A DNA stretch of 64,000 nucleotides from assembly GCA_017654935.2 (NCBI GenBank), contig CM065682.1:34590095-34654094 (forward strand). Reading direction: 5' to 3'. The DNA comes from Phymorhynchus buccinoides (taxonomy: Eukaryota > Mollusca > Gastropoda > Neogastropoda > Raphitomidae). The notes under the pieces are model-generated. The model was not told the origin of the DNA and did no database searches. It was given only the letters and a program-made list of their open reading frames with translations. The translations under genes and the position numbers were made by a program. Positions 41,890 through 55,800 of the stretch are shown here, in pieces (the first letter of the stretch is position 1; each line of letters starts with the position of its first letter).

Positions 41890-43298
41890 AGGCAGAGGCT
41901 AGGGTTACGGGCCAGTAACCAGCATTCTCCAGGCTACCGTTACAGTGCTCAATCATGGGGTGCAAAAACTGCGCAAGTGTCTTGAAAAACTACTAACATT
42001 AACTCATACATGTTCCTAACCCTATCACCTGAGGCAGTAACATCAGCCTCAGTGGAAGGCTTCAAGTGCCAGATTTAAATAAGCAACGCCCCCCTCCCCC
42101 TCCTCAATTCACACCCATTCCCCCAATCACTCAAACCCCTCCACAACCCTGCCTACCCTTTCCTTTCCAACCCCCAACCCACCTCCTTGCATCCCTTCTC
42201 CCCCATCCTCTCCCCCCCCCCCCCCATTACATCGAGGCTGACCATCCAGGTGGCTAAATTTTTGCCTGCAGTCTTTCTGCCTGACAGAAGTCGCCCTTTA
42301 GTACAACAACAGAACATAAAGATGATGGTGGTTGTTCAAAGAAAGAAGAAGATCCCCCTATTCCTCATTAAACCTTGATTAACTTTTTAAGCCCCTTATA
42401 GCCTGATTCCGCCCATGACATCCATTACTTTCTCCTACCAAGCCGTCTAAAACCGCCCCCGTACACCCACTTTGTTATGTATTTTGGAGTTAAAATTGCA
42501 ATAATCAAAAAATCAAAAATATCACATAACAAATATCACATTGCAGGTTAAACATTCTTCATTTATACAGAAACCCTGAACATTTGAAGTCAATCCATCA
42601 AGTAGTTATTTTTTAATATTTTTTTAAGCAAAGTACCTCATTTGGGGCCCAGTTTACCAACATTAATTTGGTGGTTACAGGGACTAGAGTCGTCATTTTA
42701 ATTGGGGTTACAAGTGTTAATGCGTTAAATATAAGAAATAAGAAAAAAAATGCAGTTGTTGACAAAACAATTTGACTAGCAAGAGTTACTATCCCTGAAC
42801 ATGGTCCGACTCCGAGTGTTGCAACAGCCCCGTAATTGTACTTTTGTAGCCACTGTGTAAACACTGAAATGAAAGCTTTGGACAGCCACACTAACATCAA
42901 AAGAACTATGACTCATGAGATTCAAAGAAGATGGTCAGAATTCAGTTCTGTCAAACTAATCACATACTTTCATTTTGAACATTTAAAAAAATTGTTTTCT
43001 TTATTAATAATTTCACAGTGGCTACGGTTACGGGTTTGTTGCAATACTGGACCATGTTCAGGGATAGTAACTCTTGCTGGTCGATTTTTCCGTCAACAAA
43101 TTCCTTTTCTTATTTCATATATTTCACGCATCAAGGTTTCGTTAAAATGAGGTTAGGACTAGGAACATGTGAGAGTCAATATTTTTTTGTTAGTAGTTTT
43201 TGAAGACACTTGCGCACAATTTTTGTGTCCTGTGATTCAGCCCCGTAACCGTAGCCTGGAGAATGCAAGTTACGGATCCATAACCCTAGCCTCTGCCT
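41890..43298. mobile_element. Foldback-type DNA transposon with about 115-bp inverted ends
   Basis: Left end AGGCAGAGGCTAGGGTTACG ... CATTCTCCAGGCTAC ... GCGCAAGTGTCTTGAAAAAC; right end is its reverse complement with scattered changes. A second inverted pair lies inside (42775-42850 against 43015-43080: GTTACTATCCCTGAACATGG). A C-rich tract is at 42088-42225. No transposase. The nested pairs suggest one long inverted repeat with later insertions. Confidence 0.72.
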
Positions 43299-43840
43299 AA
43301 TAATTTATTTATTTCATTTATTCTCTCCCCAAAGTCTTCCGTTGTCATTTATACCAGAATTGGGTGTCTGTCAACATACTTGATGTAGATGCAGATCTGC
43401 ATGTGCAGCACACATGATACACAGTGACACACATACTCCTACTCCTAGTCATGAATACAGACGTGCACACACACACACACACACACACACACAGTGACAC
43501 ACACACAAGGTCTGTACTAATGTCTGAGCCTATGTGACTTGGTCTGAGGCATAAAGTGTCCAGACTTGTTTGCCATAAAGTAATGCTTTGAAGTTTGATA
43601 ATTAAATGTATTGTCTTTCAATTGAACATACTATAAGTATAACTGGAACTAGTGGAAGTCTTATTTTAGTTTTGATTATGTTTGTGCATTTGGACCAGTA
43701 GCATTAGGAATAATCTGAGAGATTAAAGAAGAGCTAACGTTGGTTTCATTTTGAGGGAAAGGAATTAAGTAGTAAAGTACTCTAAACTGAAAAAGGATAG
43801 CAAAAAATTATTTAATTACAAAACAGTTTTTTCACTTCAG
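43299..43840. other. Putative promoter/5' region of REXO5
   Basis: Contains a CA microsatellite (43468-43506), otherwise AT-rich. No TATA box or CpG island is evident. The first non-coding exon of REXO5 may lie here or further upstream. Confidence 0.35.
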
Positions 43841-44104
43841 GTTCTCAGGGAAGATAAAATGGATGGGCCTGAACCAAAGAGGACGTGCTTGTCCACTAAC
43901 GATTATGAATCAAACAACCCAAACTGTACCAACCAGACTAATAGGACAACAGCTTCCAGTACTGACTACAAAACGGGCAAGCAGCAGCCCTGTTCTGAAA
44001 CAAGTGACGAGGCGTATGCCAGAGCCAAAAAGTTGCAGAGAGAGCTGCAGAAAGCAGCTGATGCACATAGTGGAACTGGAAAGACACAGCAAAATGTTTC
44101 AAGG
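43841..44104 (+). CDS. REXO5: REXO5 first coding exon (ATG at 43859)
   Basis: The acceptor-like TTTTTTCACTTCAG ends at 43840, so an upstream non-coding exon is likely. ATG at 43859 opens MDGPEPKRTCLSTNDYE and ends QQNVSR at 44104 before donor GTGAGT. The Lys/Arg-containing polar N-terminus could be a nuclear signal. The N-terminus is poorly conserved in this family, so the assignment rests on position and phase 0 joining to the next exon. Confidence 0.75.
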
Positions 44105-47100
44105 GTGAGTGGATTGATGGGCTGAAAATATAGTGTTCCTTGTGATGTAATGTCCTACATGAGTGTATGACATTGAAGTTATGTAAGTGCCTGTGACCCA
44201 AAATCAGGGATTCTTGAGCTGACTGGTTTACTTGAGCACTGCAACTTCAAATGGATGAAACTTATAATATTGACAGCTACTACTAGTATTAGAAGAAAAT
44301 TAATTCTGAATTGACAGATATTTATGGCTGATTGTGCACTTCCTAATCCTATTGCACAATTTGAAATGTGTTGAACTTGGAAGTTTTCAATCCTGGAAAA
44401 CACATCTTTCAAAAATGTCACCCTCTAGTTCACTTTTTTGCTGTCCTGAACATGCAAAACATGCCGTTTTTCAATAAACTGACTGATGAAGACCTATATA
44501 TCTATATGACAATGAGAGAAAGAAGTGAGAAGATTGACACTTCTTTGAGTAGTTTGAGTACAATAGAAAAGATAATGCGTCAAACATCTTCTAGTGAGAA
44601 TGCTTGCAACAAAATGGGAACCCAATTTCCTAAGTGATAAGAAACGATGAAATGCTTGTCCAACAGAAATGCTCTGAAAGTTAGGGCCAAATGGACCCAA
44701 ATAAAGTAATGCCATCAAACTTCAAAGGGGATGAGACTTGGCAGAGCTTCTGTATATCATTTTAAAGAAAAGCGCCAATGAAATGCAGAGTGGTCTTGAC
44801 TGGGACAAACCAGTTGCGCTGCAGTCAAAATTCCATGTTTGTAAGTGACTTTTTTGCATAATTTACGTAATAACCCAGGAGACTGTCATCATTGGTATTA
44901 TGCCAAAGAAAACATTTATGGCAATCAATTTTGCTTAAGTGGATTTGTCAGAAGTTACCAGATCAGTCTGCCAACGGCGCCCAACCATTGATACAAGCAA
45001 GACTCTACTTTTGCATAGAAACGCTAGTGCCTACAAGGTCAAGGTCACCATGACCTTCCAAAAAGAGTACTAAGGTAATAAATGTTTAAACCACCTAATG
45101 ACCTATTCTACAGACTTCACCTATCTCCACATGACTTTTATTTTTTTCCATATCTTTTTAGATTGTTTAGCTGGACGCATTTTTCTGGCATCTAGGCCCT
45201 CGCAAAAAACTCAAAATCACAGCTCCGACCCTTGCCTCAAAGTCAAAGAAGCTACCAAAATTACCTTGAAACCTGGCGTAGAGGGCTGGAACTGTACTGT
45301 GTACATACAAAGAGGAGAGGTGTTCTTCCTAGGAATGCAGAAGTTTGAAGTCTGTGAACTCCTTTGTTCATGTTGTTTTATGAACCCAAGGGCAACATTT
45401 ACTCATCAACCCACGTATAATGAAGATGATGTGCGTCTATTTCTGTTGAATGATCAATTGCAGGCTGAGTACCATGATAGCATTTGAACAGAGGCACGTA
45501 CGGTAGGAGGCTGAATTGTTGCGTGCAGATAGTAGGTACTGAGGATATCTAGGCCAAGTTTAAAGATGAAGGTCACTGGTTAAAGTTCAAGGTCACTGGA
45601 GCCAAACATGATTTGCAGGCATCAGAATTGTCAGAGGATTAAGAATTTCTGACAGAGGATTGGCTTCTCTTGTTAGAGGTTTTGCCTTTTTATTCAGTGT
45701 TATCCTTTGTGTTAAATAGCATTTTAAAGTGGTTTTTCGCTATATTAAGCCTTTTTGGTGGTGTTGGGAACTGATTTCAGTGTTGTCCCTCTATAGTCTG
45801 GGGCCTTGATGGCATGGCGCACTTTTACCGCAGTTTTCAGAGGATTGGACTTCAGACATATTCTCAATTTCTGATGCCTGATCTGGCGTTTTCGTGAAAT
45901 GCTCTAGTTTTTACATAGCAAAATGTAGTCTCTTTTATGTATTAAAAGTCTGCTCTGAAGATTTACAGTTAGAAATCTGTGGTTCAGATTCAGCCATAAG
46001 TACCCTTGCATGTAAAATTAGATAATTTCAGATATGCACAACTTGCTTTTTATATTTATTAATTTAGTAATTGTATTTTTCTAAGTTAAAATACTTTTTG
46101 CAAATTAGATGTTAATAAAAGTTTTGTTGTACAACATAGCAAACACCACAATGGGGCATTATACTACTTCTTTGCCTTGCACAGGGGGGATAATTTTATA
46201 TACTAAATCGAGCACGCCACCTAGTAATGAGTTAGGGGCAGAGAATTTTCAGTGGCTTTATATTACTTCTTCGTGACACACAAGGGCGTTAATTTTTATG
46301 CAGATGCTAGGTGGTGTGCTCAATTTAGTATCACGCCAGAGGAAAATAATTTTCAATATAAAGCCCCATTCTTTTGTTTACTAACATTTTTAAGCTGGCA
46401 AAAGCTGTGTGTATTTTGAAATGTACACACTCTTTCATTTTAAACCATTGGGCTGCTTGTTTGTTAGATTATGAATTAATAAAGACTTTGGAACCAGAAT
46501 GTGAAACTACACATATTCTGTATCAGATCCTACAATGTGAATTTTTTCCATGATCGTTTAAGAGTAGGACTAATCGTCAACATTCAACCTATTATGCGTA
46601 AGTTGCTTTTCATCAGTTGATGAGTGAATGCAATTTTTTATATGATTAAATAACATTTGAGAAAAATATAATTTATATAAATCAGATGTTTTTTTTTACA
46701 TGTTTGATGAAAAAAAGATCTGTTTCAAATGTGTTTTATTTTGTTTTATGAATTGCAGTATGGCCCCAAAATCAATCTTTGGTTGGAAAACATGGTGCCG
46801 TTCGGCAACGTGAAAGACGGTTCCAAGGGGACTCTGGAGGACAGATTGCCTCCCCTGTTCATGGTGGATCTTCAGCATCTCCTCTTACTGGCCATGTTGA
46901 AAAACTTCAGCTTCTGGGCCCCAAGGTGAGGATGATCATCATAAAGGTCAGGGCTGGCCAAACATAACAAATTTCACTAGCCCTCCGGGCGAGTAGCTTA
47001 AAAAGTTGACTTGCCCGAACACATTTTCACTAGCCCGAAGAAAACAACAAAATCCCTAAACAACAATGTTTCACTTTAGGCATGCATACAGAATGGCTAC

Positions 47101-50100
47101 TCAAATTCCGAGTTTTATCTTAAATGGAGAGCGCTAGTCAGGGCTGAATTCCGAGTATTCTCGTAACAGTAATTTCTGAGTCTAAAACTTGTATTTGATG
47201 TTACAAAAATAAATTTAATTCCAAAGAAAATCGTCTGTATACAAACCAGAAACTGCTGCAATACGTTTCCAAGAACAGTGATAGTACACTAATAAGGAAA
47301 CTACTAATTCAGATTTTAGTGCCAGTAAATGCAATTTCAAAGTGGAAATTAAACTTGAATCAACCAGTAATGCTGTTGAAACTGAATCACAGACATTGGT
47401 AAGTTTTGTTCCACTATTAATATTTCTTATAGATATTTCTAGGCAACCCCAGGCCAGTCCTGAATGGAACATGTTACTTTTTGTATGTTATACTATAGTG
47501 AAATTGTGGAGTGGTGTAAATGGTTGAGAGCGCCAAATCTAGATTCAATAATAGTGGGGTTTAACTCCCCCACTGCTGCAGCCTCAGATGTGCCCCATGG
47601 CGTTTATTTAATCATCCTTGCCGGTAGGTGGCAACGGTGAACATGTTCCACGTGGTTGTCTAATTTTAGAGCTTATAACTGCATTTCTGTTAATTTAACG
47701 CATTTAGTAAAGTAGGTGATCGTTTTTAGTTCTCTTGAGACAAATGACTTGGCAGAGGTTACCAAGCACAGAAAATATTTTGACTTAGTGCTAATCCTCC
47801 GAAGTCAGAGTGTGGCTGCCCACGTGGCAGAGTAATCTAATCCCTAACGGGTGCATTTGTACCATAGTGTTCAAGCACTTCGGCTGTTGGGATGATCCCT
47901 GGAGTCTTTAAGCCAGGGTACAACAATAACAACAACTTAGTGATAGAGAAGTTAAAGCCACTTTGTGCGTGATATGTAAACCAGTAAGCCTAGCGGCAAT
48001 GGTTTCTTTCTTTTTTTTTAGATGCATGGAAGATTTTTCCTTCCTTTAACAGACAGAAGCAGGTGTTCAGCTGTTCCATTGGATTGGTTTGTTGAGTCTT
48101 TACATCCTCGTACCACTAGCACTGTTAAATGGAAAAGTTTATTTTTGCACAGTTTGAAGCATTTCTTACTCAACTTATGGTCACACTGGAAATGTTGCAT
48201 ATTTTTTGCAAAGTTTGAGTCTTGAATATGGTTTACGCGCAGGTGGTGTCGCCTGAATCGGCCACGAAAGCTGTCCTCTGTGGTTCTAGTCATACTGCAG
48301 GATGTCAGCATCACTGATTTTGAAGAACACCCCGACTGCTTCTCTTTCCTGAAAAACAGCTTCCTTAGCGTGAGTAACCTAGTTATTGTGATCATGTACA
48401 TGCATTAATTATTGATATTCACACAGGTTGTGCAAATGTACACTTCTGCACAGGCATACAGAAACATTAATCAGTATGCATGCGCGCACACACATATGCA
48501 CACACACACACGTTGAATTAAAGAACAACAACACACACACTTGCACATACTCACACACATTGAGAGAGAAACAGATAAAGAGAGAGAGAGAGAGAGACTG
48601 TGTATACTTGTGTGTGTGCGCGCATACATGTGAAAGACTGAGAGAGAAATGCTTACTCCAATCCCAGCCAATGTGTGTTTTCAGTGTGTGGAGATGGTGA
48701 GCCCGGTGCAGTACCACAGTTGTGTGGAGAAGGAGATAAGCCGAGTTCCCTTGCTCATCTCACAACTCAAGTGTTACACAAGTGAGTACTGTAGTTTACA
48801 TACTGCAAAGTGATGCATTTTTCCTATGGCTGGTACCCACGTGTCGTCATATCCGGCCACAAGGAGCGCCATATTATGGGAGACCGCCATCTTAGTCCTT
48901 ACCTTTTTTTGAAAAATGCCAGATCGATGCTGCGTATTTGGCTGTTCCAATTCGAAACTTATCTAAACTGTATTTATAACATCTGGATGTTTTCTTTACA
49001 CATTTAGATAACATTTTCACTTTGTTTACACACAAATAAGGACTAAGATGGCGACACTTCCGTTGGAATGGTCGAGATGCGCACGCAGGTGGGTTGGAGC
49101 CATACCCCTGCGCCTTGTAATATAACTAAAAGTATAATAAGAAACTGTTATTACAAATTCAGAGTTAGGTGTAAAATTTGGAGGTACAGGTAACACCATG
49201 ATGCACCTTACAGTCTATAAAAACTAAAGTGTGGTAACGTTAGTGGAAATCTGGCATAGATTGTTCAGTGCCTGGCACATATGTAACTTTTATTAGATTG
49301 TTGCATTTTGTTTCCAACCCAGAAGAAGCAAATTGCCTTGCTATTTTACCTAACAATGGGTATGGTTTGAGGGTGGGGGTGTGCCAAGTGTTACAACACT
49401 TGCTGTGAATATATATCTTGGTGACATGATACAAAGATTTTAGTTACAAATGTTGCAAAAAGTCTTAAATGTTTGATGTTGAATGTTAATTTTTCTACCT
49501 GCCTATACCATTTTGGGATTGTTTGCTTTTTAAGCAAAATAAGATTCAATAAAGTGAACTGTTTAAACATTATGGAATATGATAGAGTGCTTTGGAGTTT
49601 TGATTTACTGGTACCTCTTCAATGATGGATGGACATAGAGGTTTACAAGTGGTAAGAATCTGACTCCACATGCAGTTTATTCTCGAGACCTTGTCGTCTG
49701 AATATTTTAACGTTTTACTGCAGGCTTCATATTTGTTACCCTCGACTGGGAAATCCCAAAATTTGTTTTTGACAGAATGCTATTTTAGTATTATTGCTAT
49801 TGAATCACTTTTTTTTGGTCAAACTCAAAAACATTTCAAATTAAAACATTAGATATTGTTATTTTTTTGGTAAGTTTAGATTTTAATGATGCTGATCCTA
49901 TTGATGATGATGATTAAGTGATTGTGATACCGGTCAGTTGCCTGTTTTTTGTTTGTTTTTTATACATATTCTGATTTTCTTACCTTTTTTTTTTTAATCC
50001 TTAAGACAGGAAAGATATTCGGGAGAAAGTCATTAGACTGATCTCCAAATCTCCCGAAACATCTGACAGTCACAGCAAGACGTCGGAAAAGACAGAGACC

Positions 50101-52773
50101 GTCTGCACTAGTCCACAAGCTGCTGCCGAAACTGACGGACAGATGGCCTGCCCCGAAAGCAAAGAGTCAGCAGCCACTTCAGGGTGTGACGACACATTTC
50201 CCAGGACCAGCCTCCTTCTGAGTTCTACGCAATTAATGCAGGAAGGGTATCCCTTGCCCATACACTGCAAAAATAGTTAGTACCCATCGATCCAACATTT
50301 TTCTAGAGATTTTTTTAAAACTTTTTTTAAAGCAGTACAATTTGAGTAGGATGACAATAATTTTCAGTGTGAATGTGAAAATAGATTTTGAGTTGGTTTC
50401 CTTTGAAGTTTTATTGCAAAACTTGGAAAATTTGAGGGAAACTTCTTGATTTTTTCTTTTAAGTAAAATAAATGTACCATGCAAAACAGAGCGCTGGTTA
50501 AATTGTTCTGATATTAATTAATACTAGTAATGTTGATGTTTATTATTACAATGCTAGTACTGATGAAGACAATCATCATGATTAGAAAATAATAGATGTC
50601 TATGCACTGTATGGTACCTTTTCGGTACATAAAATGTTTAAATACTTTTAAACAAAATGGATATAAGAGATTTGTCATCCCACTGCCTTATCCCAAGCTG
50701 TAGCGTTGATAACTGTGACGATAGGGGTGGTGGTAGGGGTGGTGGTGGAGGAGGGGGGGGAGATGCTGCGGTTTGTGTGAGCTTGGGTTCAGTTGCGTGA
50801 ATGTTCTATTTTAATATTTGAGCTGTGATCTTATTTATTCACTGTTGCGTGCCACCACAAATGTATATCAATGTTTTTTGGACAATAAATTGTGTGACTT
50901 GTGACTGTGACTTGTGATAACCTTTCATCAAAGTGTAGTATGACATTATGTTTGTGTGTTCAGAGCGTTATGAGGGCTATGCATTCAGCAAAGACAGTTA
51001 CCGGCCTGTCACACCTCACAGTTGATAACTGTGACGATAACCTTTCACCAAAGTGTAGTATGACATTATGTTTGTGTGTTCAGAGCGTTATGAGGGCTAT
51101 GCATTCAGCAAAGACAGTTACCGGCCTGTCACACCTCACAGTTGATAACTGTGATGATAACCTTTCACCAAAGTGTAGTATGACATTATGTTTGTGTGTT
51201 CAGAGCGTTATGAGGGCTATGCATTCAGCAAAGACAGTTACCGGCCTGTCACACCTCACAGTTGATAACTGTGATGATAACCTTTCACCAAAGTGTAGTA
51301 TGACATTATGTTTGTGTGTTCAGAGCGTTATGAGGGCTATGCATTCAGCAAAGACAGTTACCGGCCTGTCACACCTCACAGTTGATAACTGTGATGATAA
51401 CCTTTCACCAAAGTGTAGTATGACATTATGTTTGTGTGTTCAGAGCGTTATGAGGGCTATGCATTCAGCAAAGACAGTTACCGGCCTGTCACACCTCACA
51501 GTTGATAACTGTGACGATAACCTTTCACCAAAGTGTAGTATGACATTATGTTTGTGTGTTCAGAGCGTTATGAGGGCTATGCATTCAGCAAAGACAGTTA
51601 CCGGCCTGTCACACCTCACAGTTGATAACTGTGATGATAACCTTTCACCAAAGTGTAGTATGACATTATGTTTGTGTGTTCAGAGCGTTATGAGGGCTAT
51701 GCATTCAGCAAAGACAGTTACCGGCCTGTCACACCTCACAGTTGATAACTGTGATGATAACCTTTCACCAAAGTATAGTATGACATTATGTTTGTGTGTT
51801 CAGAGCGTTATGAGGGCTATGCATTCAGCAAAGACAGTTACCGGCCTGTCACACCTCACAGTCCCATGTTTGCTGTCGACTGTGAAATGGTATGCTTTTA
51901 TATTTTACCCATTATTTATAGATTATACTGATATGTAATAGTAGTAGCGTAATAGGGCTAGAAGTGGGCCTCTCGGCCCTTTTACGCCCTTTCTTGATTG
52001 TTTCATTTGATTAAGTTTCACAATGATTGCGCAAACCTAAGCTAAACTAGTCTTAATTAATTTATAATTTTTTTGGAATGGACGTTCATTTTTAATCATA
52101 ACAAAATTTGAAAGCTCTTATCATATTAGGATCTTGGTCCAGAAGATATTTTAAAGTTTTAATATTAGGTGCCTGTTTGATGTGTGTTTTACCCTAAAAA
52201 CACAGCATTTTCTCAGCAACCAACTTTGTTTCCTGTCAAAGTAGGAAAGAAACAAAAGACACTGATATGAAATATAATGATGTCCATGTTAAAGTTTTAA
52301 TTTATTTCACGTCTCTTGTAGTTTAAGTTTGTGACCTATCTTATGGTGTTATTTCACACACATGCGCACATCCATGTACTCGTACACATGTACACTGAAT
52401 CCTTCCCACCTATACCCAGTGATGTACCGAGGATCGAAAAGTGATAGGACAAACTGTCCTGAGATAAGAGAAATCAATAGGACAATGTCCTGGGTCTTGC
52501 AGAAATCAATAAGAGGAAGCGTGCCAGTATTAAAATTTTAACAAACATATGTCCTGACAGGGGAGAACATAATAGGACATTTTCAATTTTAATTGGTCAA
52601 TGTCCTATGACCGGTGCATCAATGATGTTATACCCTTCCTCAGTTCTTAAATGTTTACAATTACACAGAACATACACATACACAAAACCAAATATAATTT
52701 GTTACACTCATATCCACTTGTGCAACTGCAAGCATGCATGGACATACGCTCACCCACACACATGCATGCGTAG

Positions 52774-52837
<64 letters not shown>

Positions 52838-55800
52838 CCTCTCTGTTTCATCTACTTGGTTAACTTCACATTAAAACACTTTTTTGTGTTGAAAACATAC
52901 TCACGCTCACAAGTTCAACTATTCACTAACTCAGATGCTCACGCTCACTAGTTCAACTATTCACTAACTCAGATGCTTATGCTCTCTCACTTGCGCTTTC
53001 TTTTTTTCCTCTCACCCGATCTTTGACTCGCTCACTCACTTACAAACTCACACACTCCCTGACTGTCTCACTCTTGCACACAGCTCACCTACCACCCCTG
53101 ATTCTGTGCACCGTGTGAGACCAGCCAGAAGGCCTTTGAGCTGACCAGGGTGTCTTAAATGTTTAAGCTCTCTCACTCATTGTCGCACTCATTCACAAAC
53201 GCTGCTCACTTCACTCCCCTGTTTCTGTGCGCAGTGTGAGACCAGCCAGAAGGCCTTTGAGCTGACCAGGGTGTCTTAAATGTTTAAGCTCTCTCACTCA
53301 TTGACAAACGCTGCTCACTTCACTCCCCTGTTTCTGTACGCAGTGTGAGACCAGCCAGAAGGCCTTTGAGCTGACCAGGGTGTCTGTCTTATTAAGCTCT
53401 CTCACTCATTGTCTCACTCATTCACAAACGCTGCTCACTTCACTCCCCTGTTTCTGTGTGCAGTGTGAGACCAGCCAGAAGGCCTTTGAGCTGACCAGGG
53501 TGTCTGTCTTATTAAGCTCTCTCACTCATTGTCTCACTCATTCACAAACGCTGCTCACTTCACTCCCCTGTTTCTGTGCGCAGTGTGAGACCAGCCAGAA
53601 GGCCTTTGAGCTGACCAGGGTGTCTGTGGTCAATGAGGTTAAGGAGGTGGTTTACGACCAGTTGGTCAAGCCCTACAACGAAATCACCAACTACCTCACG
53701 CCGTGAGTACAAAAAAGGTTGAAAGTCTCATAGCCTATTGACCATAGTACTAGGGAGTTAATCATTCACCATGTCTAGGGCTTCCATGTATTGGGAGATG
53801 GAGGCCAGCCCTCTCCTTCTATCACCAATGACTCCCCCAACCGAACCCAATTTACACTTGGGTGGAGTTTGGATAATAGGAATAAAGCGTCTTTCCCAAG
53901 GACACAACACCAAACCGAATGGGATTTGAACCCCTGATCTGCAATCCTTCAGACTGTGAGGCAGCAGCTTTAACCACTCGGCCTGTGTGTCTATATCGCA
54001 AGTACACATGGCATTGTATGGCTAGGAGGCTAATAAAATCAGCTATTTCAGGAGAATAAGACATGGTTTAGAAGGAAATGAAAGATTTTTTTCAAAAGAG
54101 GCAAATAGCTAAGTGTAAAATAATTGATATTCCTATGAATATTACTAACTGCCTTCTGTAAGGCCGATGTAGGTTAGGAAATTAGAATAATAAAGATGGA
54201 GGTGGGATGAGGAATGTGAGGGAGGGTAGTTTGGAGAAATCTTACAGTTGTGGTATTTTCTTACCTTTAACAATTCAAGATATCTTTCATTTGTTGCATG
54301 ACCTTTACCATCGGTAAGCCATTGCTTAGTGATGGGTAAGTTTTGGTACATGGAGTCACGTTACAACTGCCCTCACACAGAACAGAGAGTTGAATAATAA
54401 TATTTATTGAATCTTATAATCTAGAATCTTATTTCAATAGATAATACAAAACCTAACAAATGATTTTCAATTGTAATTGTTGTTTTCCTCAGACATCATA
54501 AAATACACAAGAAAAAACCCCGTTCTTCTAGCGAAATCCAGCTCACAAGATTCTCCAACCTTTTTATTGCCTTTATTTAACATGAGACTGTTGACTGTGG
54601 CTGTTGGTCAGTGTGGATGTTTTCTGTTAGTTTCAGCGGCATGACGGAGGAGAGGCTGTCCAGTGTGACCAAGCGTGTGGAGGACGTGCAGAGGGAACTG
54701 AAGGCGCTGTTGGTCAGTGTGGATGTTTTCTGTTAGTTTCAGCGGCATGACGGAGGAGAGGCTGTCCAGTGTGACCAAGCGTGTGGAGGACGTGCAGAGG
54801 GAACTGAAGGCGCTGTTGGTCAGTGTGGATGTTTTCTGTTAGTTTCAGCGGCATGACGGAGGAGAGGCTGTCCAGTGTGACCAAGCGTGTGGAAGACGTG
54901 CAGAGGGAACTGAAGGCGCTGTTGGTCAGTGTGGATGTTTTCTGTTAGTTTCAGCGGCATGACGGAGGAGAGGCTGTCCAGTGTGACCAAGCGTGTGGAG
55001 GACGTGCAGAGGGAACTGAAGGCGCTGTTGGTCAGTGTGGATGTTTTCTGTTAGTTTCAGCGGCATGACGGAGGAGAGGCTGTCCAGTGTGACCAAGCGT
55101 GTGGAAGACGTGCAGAGGGAACTGAAGGCGCTGTTGGTCAGTGTGTGTTTTCTGTTAGTTTCAGCGGCATGACGGAGGAGAGGCTGTCCAGTGTGACCAA
55201 GCGTGTGGAAGACGTGCAGAGGGAACTGAAGGCGCTGTTGGTCAGTGTGTGTTTTCTGTTAGTTTCAGCGGCATGACGGAGGAGAGGCTGTCCAGTGTGA
55301 CCAAGCGTGTGGAGGACGTGCAGAGGGAACTGAAGGCGCTGTTGGTCAGTGTGGATGTTTTCTGTTAGTTTCAGCGGCATGACGGAGGAGAGGCTGTCCA
55401 GTGTGACCAAGCGTGTGGAGGACGTGCATAGGGAACTGAAGGCGCTGTTGGTCAGTGTGGATGTTTACTGTTAGTTTCAGCGGCATGACGGAGGAGAGGC
55501 TGTCCAGTGTGACCAAGCGTGTGGAGGACGTGCAGAGGGAACTGAAGGCGCTGTTGGTCAGTGTGGATGTTTTCTGTTAGTTTCAGCGGCATGACGGAGG
55601 AGAGGCTGTCCAGTGTGACCAAGCGTGTGGAGGACGTGCAGAGGGAACTGAAGGCGCTGTTGGTCAGTGTGGATGTTTTCTGTTAGTTTCAGCGGCATGA
55701 CGGAGGAGAGGCTGTCCAGTGTGACCAAGCGTGTGGAGGACGTGCAGAGGGAACTGAAGGCGCTGTTGGTCAGTGTGGATGTTTTCTGTTAGTTTCAGCG

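Noticed and set aside
50901..51938. 345-aa ORF across the 120-bp array
   Set aside because: It is open only because 120 is a multiple of three; it is in a different frame from REXO5 exon 6 (KRYEGYAFSKD...DCEM).
53905..53990. tRNA gene on the minus strand
   Set aside because: Same reasoning; degenerate and followed by SINE body sequence.
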